Source: Pseudoxanthomonas sp. (lineage in GTDB: Bacteria; Pseudomonadota; Gammaproteobacteria; Xanthomonadales; Xanthomonadaceae). From it: a DNA stretch of 35,229 nucleotides. Below the pieces are notes generated by a model. The model was given only the letters and a program-made list of their open reading frames with translations. It was not told where the DNA came from and ran no database searches. The DNA lies in assembly GCF_024710765.1 (NCBI RefSeq), contig NZ_JANJUE010000158.1:1-35229 (forward strand), given 5' to 3'. Position 1 is the first letter of the stretch. Every line of letters starts with the position of its first letter. Shown in pieces: positions 31,675-35,229 of this stretch. The position numbers were made by a program, and so were the translations under genes.

Positions 31675-32245
31675 GGCGGGTTTCCTCGTAGTGTTCGATA
31701 TCGGCCTGGCGGGCCAGCAGGTAGCCCATTTCATCGACGCCTTCCAGCAGGCAGGTCTGGGCGAAGGCATCCAGCGGGAAGGAGAAGACGCGGCCATCGG
31801 GCGTGCGCAACTCGCGCGCGGCGACGTCGATGGCCAGTTCATCGTCAGGGCGCTCCATCAGCGCCTGCACGTCATCCTCGGCCAGCACCACCGGCAGCAA
31901 GCCGTTCTTCAGACTGTTGTTGCGGAAGATGTCGGCGATCTCGCTGCTGACGATGGCGCGCAGCCCCAGATCAGTCAACGCCCACGGCGCATGCTCGCGC
32001 GAGGATCCGCAGCCGAAGTTGCGACCGGCCAGCAGGATGCTCCGCCCGGCGTTTTCCAGCTGGTTGAACGGAAACGCGGGATTGGGCGAGCCGTCGGCCT
32101 GCCAGCGCCAGTCGTTGAACGCGTTGCGGCCCAGGCCGGCGCGCTCGGTGGTCGACAGGAACCGGGCGGGGATGATCTGGTCGGTGTCGATGTTGGTCTG
32201 GCGCAGCACGACGCTCTGCGACCGCAGTTCACGGAAACCGCTCAT
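31664..32245 (-). CDS. leuD: 3-isopropylmalate dehydratase, small subunit
   Basis: LeuD is the swivelling small subunit that, with LeuC, isomerises 2-isopropylmalate to 3-isopropylmalate. The 193-residue product shows [13 protein letters not shown] near the start, [20 protein letters not shown], the family's substrate loop, and [16 protein letters not shown]. Size and motifs are standard. Its ATG overlaps the leuC stop by one base (TGATG), and its own stop overlaps leuB by 11 nt, so the three are translated as a coupled set. Cytoplasmic. Confidence 0.97.
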   Translation of the reverse strand: MSGFRELRSQSVVLRQTNIDTDQIIPARFLSTTERAGLGRNAFNDWRWQADGSPNPAFPFNQLENAGRSILLAGRNFGCGSSREHAPWALTDLGLRAIVSSEIADIFRNNSLKNGLLPVVLAEDDVQALMERPDDELAIDVAARELRTPDGRVFSFPLDAFAQTCLLEGVDEMGYLLARQADIEHYEETRHAR

Positions 32246-33672
32246 CAGGCCACCTCCTTGCGTACGCCGAACAGTTCGCGTGGATCGCTGACCCGTCCGT
32301 TCACCGCCGCCCAAGCCGCGCTTAGCGGCGAGGCCAGCAGGGTGCGCGAGCCGGGCCCCTGGCGGCCCTCGAAATTGCGGTTGCTGGTGCTGACCGCCAA
32401 CTGGCCCGGCGCGACCAGGTCACCGTTCATGGCGATGCACATCGAACAACCGGGTTCACGCCATTCCGCGCCGGCGGCGCGCACGACGGCGTCAATGCCT
32501 TCGGCCTCTGCCTGGCGCTTGACCTGTTCCGAGCCCGGCACGACCAGCATGCGCACGCGCGGATCGATGCTGCGGCCGCGCAGCACCGAGGCGACCTCGC
32601 GCATGTCGCTCAGGCGGCCGTTGGTGCAGGACCCGACGAACACCACGTCCACCGGCGTGCCGGCCAGGGCATGCCCGGCCTCCAGCGCCATGTAGTCCAG
32701 CGCCGTGCGCGCGGCGGCATCGTTGGCGGCGGGAATCGGGGCGTCGATCGCGATCGCGGTGCCCGGATGGGTACCCCAGGTCAGGGTCGGGCGGATGTCG
32801 GCGGCGTCGATGCGCACCTCCACGTCGTAGCCGGCGCCGTCGTCGCTGCGCAGTGATGACCATTCACGCTTTGCCTGCTCGAAATCGGCACCCTTGGGCG
32901 CGCGCGGCGCCCGTGCCAGCCAGGCGAAGGTGGTGTTGTCCGGCGCGACCATGCCGGCGCGCGCGCCGGCCTCGATCGACATGTTGCACAGGGTCATGCG
33001 CTGCTCCATGTCCATCGCGCGGATGGTCGAGCCGCGATACTCGATCACGTGGCCGGTACCGCCGTTGACGCCGATCACGCCGATGATGTGCAGGATGACG
33101 TCCTTGGCGCCGACACCGGGCGCCAGTTCGCCATCCACGGTGATCGCCATGGATTTCGGCTTGCGCTGCAGCAGGCACTGGGTGGCCAGCACGTGGCCGA
33201 CCTCGCTGGTGCCGATGCCGAACGCCAGCGCGCCGAACGCGCCGTGGGTGGAGGTATGGCTGTCGCCGCAGACGATGGTCATGCCCGGCTGGGTGAAGCC
33301 CAGCTCCGGCGCGATGACATGGACGATGCCGCGCTGGTCCGAACCCATGTCGAACAGCTCGATGCCGTGCTCGGCGCAGTTGCGCGCCAGCGTCTCGACC
33401 TGGGTTTCGGCGGCGGCCGTGTAGTAGGGCAGCTTGCCGTCGGCGCCGGCGGGCAGGGTGGGGGTGGAGTGATCCATGGTCGCCTTGGTGCGATCCGGGC
33501 GGCGTGGTTTCAGTCCGCGTGATTTCAGTTCGGTGAAGGCCTGCGGTGAGGTGACCTCGTGGATCAGGTGCAGATCGATGTACAGCACCGCGGGCGCGGC
33601 GTCGCTCTCGGGACTGACGACGTGTGCGTCCCACAGCTTGTCGAACAGGGTACGGGGAGGTTGGGTGGTCAT
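32245..33672 (-). CDS. leuC: 3-isopropylmalate dehydratase, large subunit
   Basis: LeuC is the aconitase-family subunit carrying a [4Fe-4S] cluster. The 475-residue product starts [13 protein letters not shown], as in E. coli LeuC. It contains [20 protein letters not shown] and the three cluster cysteines C349 ([13 protein letters not shown]), C409 and C412 ([14 protein letters not shown]). [15 protein letters not shown] near the end is also conserved. An ATG 8 codons further upstream (33694-33696) could extend it; neither has an obvious ribosome-binding site, and the shorter form fits the family better. It follows leuA by 32 nt. Confidence 0.97.
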   Translation of the reverse strand: MTTQPPRTLFDKLWDAHVVSPESDAAPAVLYIDLHLIHEVTSPQAFTELKSRGLKPRRPDRTKATMDHSTPTLPAGADGKLPYYTAAAETQVETLARNCAEHGIELFDMGSDQRGIVHVIAPELGFTQPGMTIVCGDSHTSTHGAFGALAFGIGTSEVGHVLATQCLLQRKPKSMAITVDGELAPGVGAKDVILHIIGVIGVNGGTGHVIEYRGSTIRAMDMEQRMTLCNMSIEAGARAGMVAPDNTTFAWLARAPRAPKGADFEQAKREWSSLRSDDGAGYDVEVRIDAADIRPTLTWGTHPGTAIAIDAPIPAANDAAARTALDYMALEAGHALAGTPVDVVFVGSCTNGRLSDMREVASVLRGRSIDPRVRMLVVPGSEQVKRQAEAEGIDAVVRAAGAEWREPGCSMCIAMNGDLVAPGQLAVSTSNRNFEGRQGPGSRTLLASPLSAAWAAVNGRVSDPRELFGVRKEVA

Positions 33673-33704
33673 GGTCGATGGGTCGGTGGGATTCATGTCG
33701 CGGA

Positions 33705-35229
33705 TCAGGCGGCCGCCATTTCCTGGCTGGTCACGCGGCGACGGCGCAGCAGCCGGTTGGCGACGTCCAGCCAGGCCAGCGCCGAGGCCTCGATGATGTC
33801 CTTGCTGGTGCCGGTGCCCTCGTATTCCTCGCCTTCGCAGCGCACCGACAGGCTGGCCTCGCCACGCGCGTCGGCGCCGATGCCGACGCTGTGCACCTGG
33901 TAGCTTTCCAGCTGCAGCTGCACGCCGGTGGCGGCGGACAACGCACCGAACAGCGCATCGACCGGGCCATTGCCCTGGGCGGTCTCGGCAACGCGGTTGC
34001 CGTCCGGATCCGACAGCTCGACCAGCGCGTTGGCGCGGCTGCCGACGTCGCTGATGGTCATCGAGGCCAGGCGGTAGCCGTCGCTGACGGACGCGTCCTG
34101 CATCAGCGTCTGCAGATCGGCGTCGCCGACCACGCGCTGCTTCTCGCACAGCGCCTTGAACTGCTCGAACACCAGCTTCAGTTCGTCCTCGTCCAGCCAG
34201 TAGCCCAGCGCGCGCAGGCGCTGCTCGACCGCGGCGCGGCCGCTGTGCCGACCCAGCACCATCTGCGAGGACGGCCAGCCGACATCCTGCGGCTGCATGA
34301 TTTCGTAGGTACCGCGATGGCGCAGCATGCCGTGCTGGTGGATGCCCGACTCGTGGGCGAAGGCGTTGGCGCCGACGATCGCCTTGTTGCGCTGGACCGG
34401 CATGCCGACCAGCCGCGACAGCAGTTGCGAGGTTGGCACGATGCGGCGGGTGTCCACCCGCGTATCCAGGTTGTAGAACGCGTTGCGTACCTTCAGCGCC
34501 ATCACGATTTCCTCGATGGCGCAGTTGCCGGCGCGCTCGCCGATGCCGTTGACGGAACCCTCGACCTGGCGTGCGCCGCCTTCGATGGCGGCCAGCGAGT
34601 TGGCCACGGCCAGGCCCAGGTCGTTGTGGCAGTGGGTGCTGAACACCACCTTGTCCGCGCCCGGCACCTGCGCGATCACGCGCTGGAACATGCCGCGGAT
34701 TTCCTCCGGGGTGGTGAAGCCGACCGTGTCGGGCAGGTTGATGGTACGGGCGCCGGCGGCGATCGCGGCGGCGACCACCTCGTGCAGGAAGTCCTCCTCG
34801 GTGCGGGTGGCGTCCTCGGCGGAGAACTCGACGTCATCGATATGCGCGCGGGCCAGGGTCACGTGCCTGTGCACCGATTCCAGCACCTGCTCGCGGCTCA
34901 TGCGCAGCTTGTGCTCGCGGTGCAGCGGACTGGTCGACAGGAACAGGTGCAGGCGCGGACGGGCGGCGGCCTGCACGGTGCGCAGCGAGGTTTCGATGTC
35001 GCCGGCCAGGCAGCGCGACAGCACCGCCAGGGTGGGCTCGCGCAGCTCACGGGCAATCAGGGCGTGCGCCTCGCGATCGGATTGCGAACTGGCGGGAAAG
35101 CCGGTCTCGATGATGTCCACGCCCAACTCGGCCAGGCCGCGCGCCATCACCAGCTTCTGTTGCGGGGTCATGCTGCAGCCGGGCGACTGCTCGCCATCGC
35201 GCAGGGTGGTGTCGAAGATGCGGACGTGA
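33705..35229 (-). CDS. leuA: 2-isopropylmalate synthase, 5' end cut by window edge
   Basis: LeuA condenses acetyl-CoA with 2-oxoisovalerate, the committed and leucine-inhibited step. About 508 residues are visible, nearly all of the protein. The catalytic start [20 protein letters not shown] is at the right edge, [20 protein letters not shown] follows, and [19 protein letters not shown] and [17 protein letters not shown] mark the rest of the TIM barrel. The C-terminal part contains the regulatory domain ([20 protein letters not shown], then [19 protein letters not shown]). Only the first dozen or so codons and the promoter lie outside. It is the first visible gene of the leuA-leuC-leuD-leuB operon; any leader or attenuator is beyond the window. 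Confidence 0.97.
   Translation of the reverse strand, partial: HVRIFDTTLRDGEQSPGCSMTPQQKLVMARGLAELGVDIIETGFPASSQSDREAHALIARELREPTLAVLSRCLAGDIETSLRTVQAAARPRLHLFLSTSPLHREHKLRMSREQVLESVHRHVTLARAHIDDVEFSAEDATRTEEDFLHEVVAAAIAAGARTINLPDTVGFTTPEEIRGMFQRVIAQVPGADKVVFSTHCHNDLGLAVANSLAAIEGGARQVEGSVNGIGERAGNCAIEEIVMALKVRNAFYNLDTRVDTRRIVPTSQLLSRLVGMPVQRNKAIVGANAFAHESGIHQHGMLRHRGTYEIMQPQDVGWPSSQMVLGRHSGRAAVEQRLRALGYWLDEDELKLVFEQFKALCEKQRVVGDADLQTLMQDASVSDGYRLASMTISDVGSRANALVELSDPDGNRVAETAQGNGPVDALFGALSAATGVQLQLESYQVHSVGIGADARGEASLSVRCEGEEYEGTGTSKDIIEASALAWLDVANRLLRRRRVTSQEMAAA

Overview
This is a high-GC, gene-dense stretch of chromosome that looks like a gammaproteobacterium of the Xanthomonadaceae/Lysobacteraceae (Lysobacter, Luteimonas, Stenotrophomonas, Xanthomonas type). 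The evidence is the gene content and order (leuA-leuC-leuD-leuB, a pcm-like gene directly upstream of tolC beside waaA, ybeD-lipB), protein sequences that resemble what I recall of that family, and GTAGGAG-type REP palindromes between genes. No genus can be fixed from the sequence alone. I see no tRNA, rRNA, CRISPR array, insertion sequence, prophage or known defence system; most of the window is ordinary chromosomal housekeeping and envelope biology.

Layout. 1-700: 5' part of a chromate transporter (minus) and a REP pair. 701-2619: a SAM methyltransferase and a LysR regulator (minus). 2735-5129: the operon divergent from that regulator, a pirin followed by two YcaC-like cysteine hydrolases, with a hairpin in each untranslated gap. 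5171-6513: an EamA-type transporter and SRPBCC protein, 2 nt apart (minus). 6736-7686: a secreted CsgG-like protein. 7805-11736: ybeD-lipB, a REP pair, then glnE, whose stop codon lies inside another REP unit. 11821-14326: a secreted HExxH protein, a SnoaL-like protein and an ELM1-family protein (minus). 14566-15520: periplasmic YceI and a CHCC zinc-finger protein. 15537-20242: an LPS block (GT4 glycosyltransferase, WaaL-like ligase, LpxL-type acyltransferase on the other strand, WaaA). 20246-21487: a CaiB/BaiF CoA-transferase 3 nt after waaA. 21542-23606: tolC and a PCM-like methyltransferase (minus). 23754-28874: a TetR regulator divergent from an adaptor/RND efflux operon. 28972-30464: a small LMW-PTP-like protein, an Asp/Glu racemase and a small membrane protein (minus). 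30586-35229: the leucine operon leuA-leuC-leuD-leuB (minus), with leuA cut by the right edge.

How the parts fit. The RND operon carries no outer-membrane factor of its own, while tolC lies just beyond the adjacent tetR and pcm-like genes, so the three probably assemble one tripartite pump. WaaA and the LpxL-type enzyme act in Kdo-lipid A synthesis, and the GT4 and WaaL-like proteins extend or ligate surface glycan. LipB (lipoylation) and GlnE (nitrogen control of glutamine synthetase) are housekeeping. The least explained parts are the pirin/hydrolase/LysR cluster with its hairpins, the PCM-like protein that lacks the usual substrate-binding motif, the CsgG-like secreted protein without a lipid anchor, and the small phosphatase-like protein coupled to a racemase. 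Starts were chosen from ribosome-binding sites, overlaps and family N-termini. Functions come from motifs and remembered family sequences, since no database search was possible.
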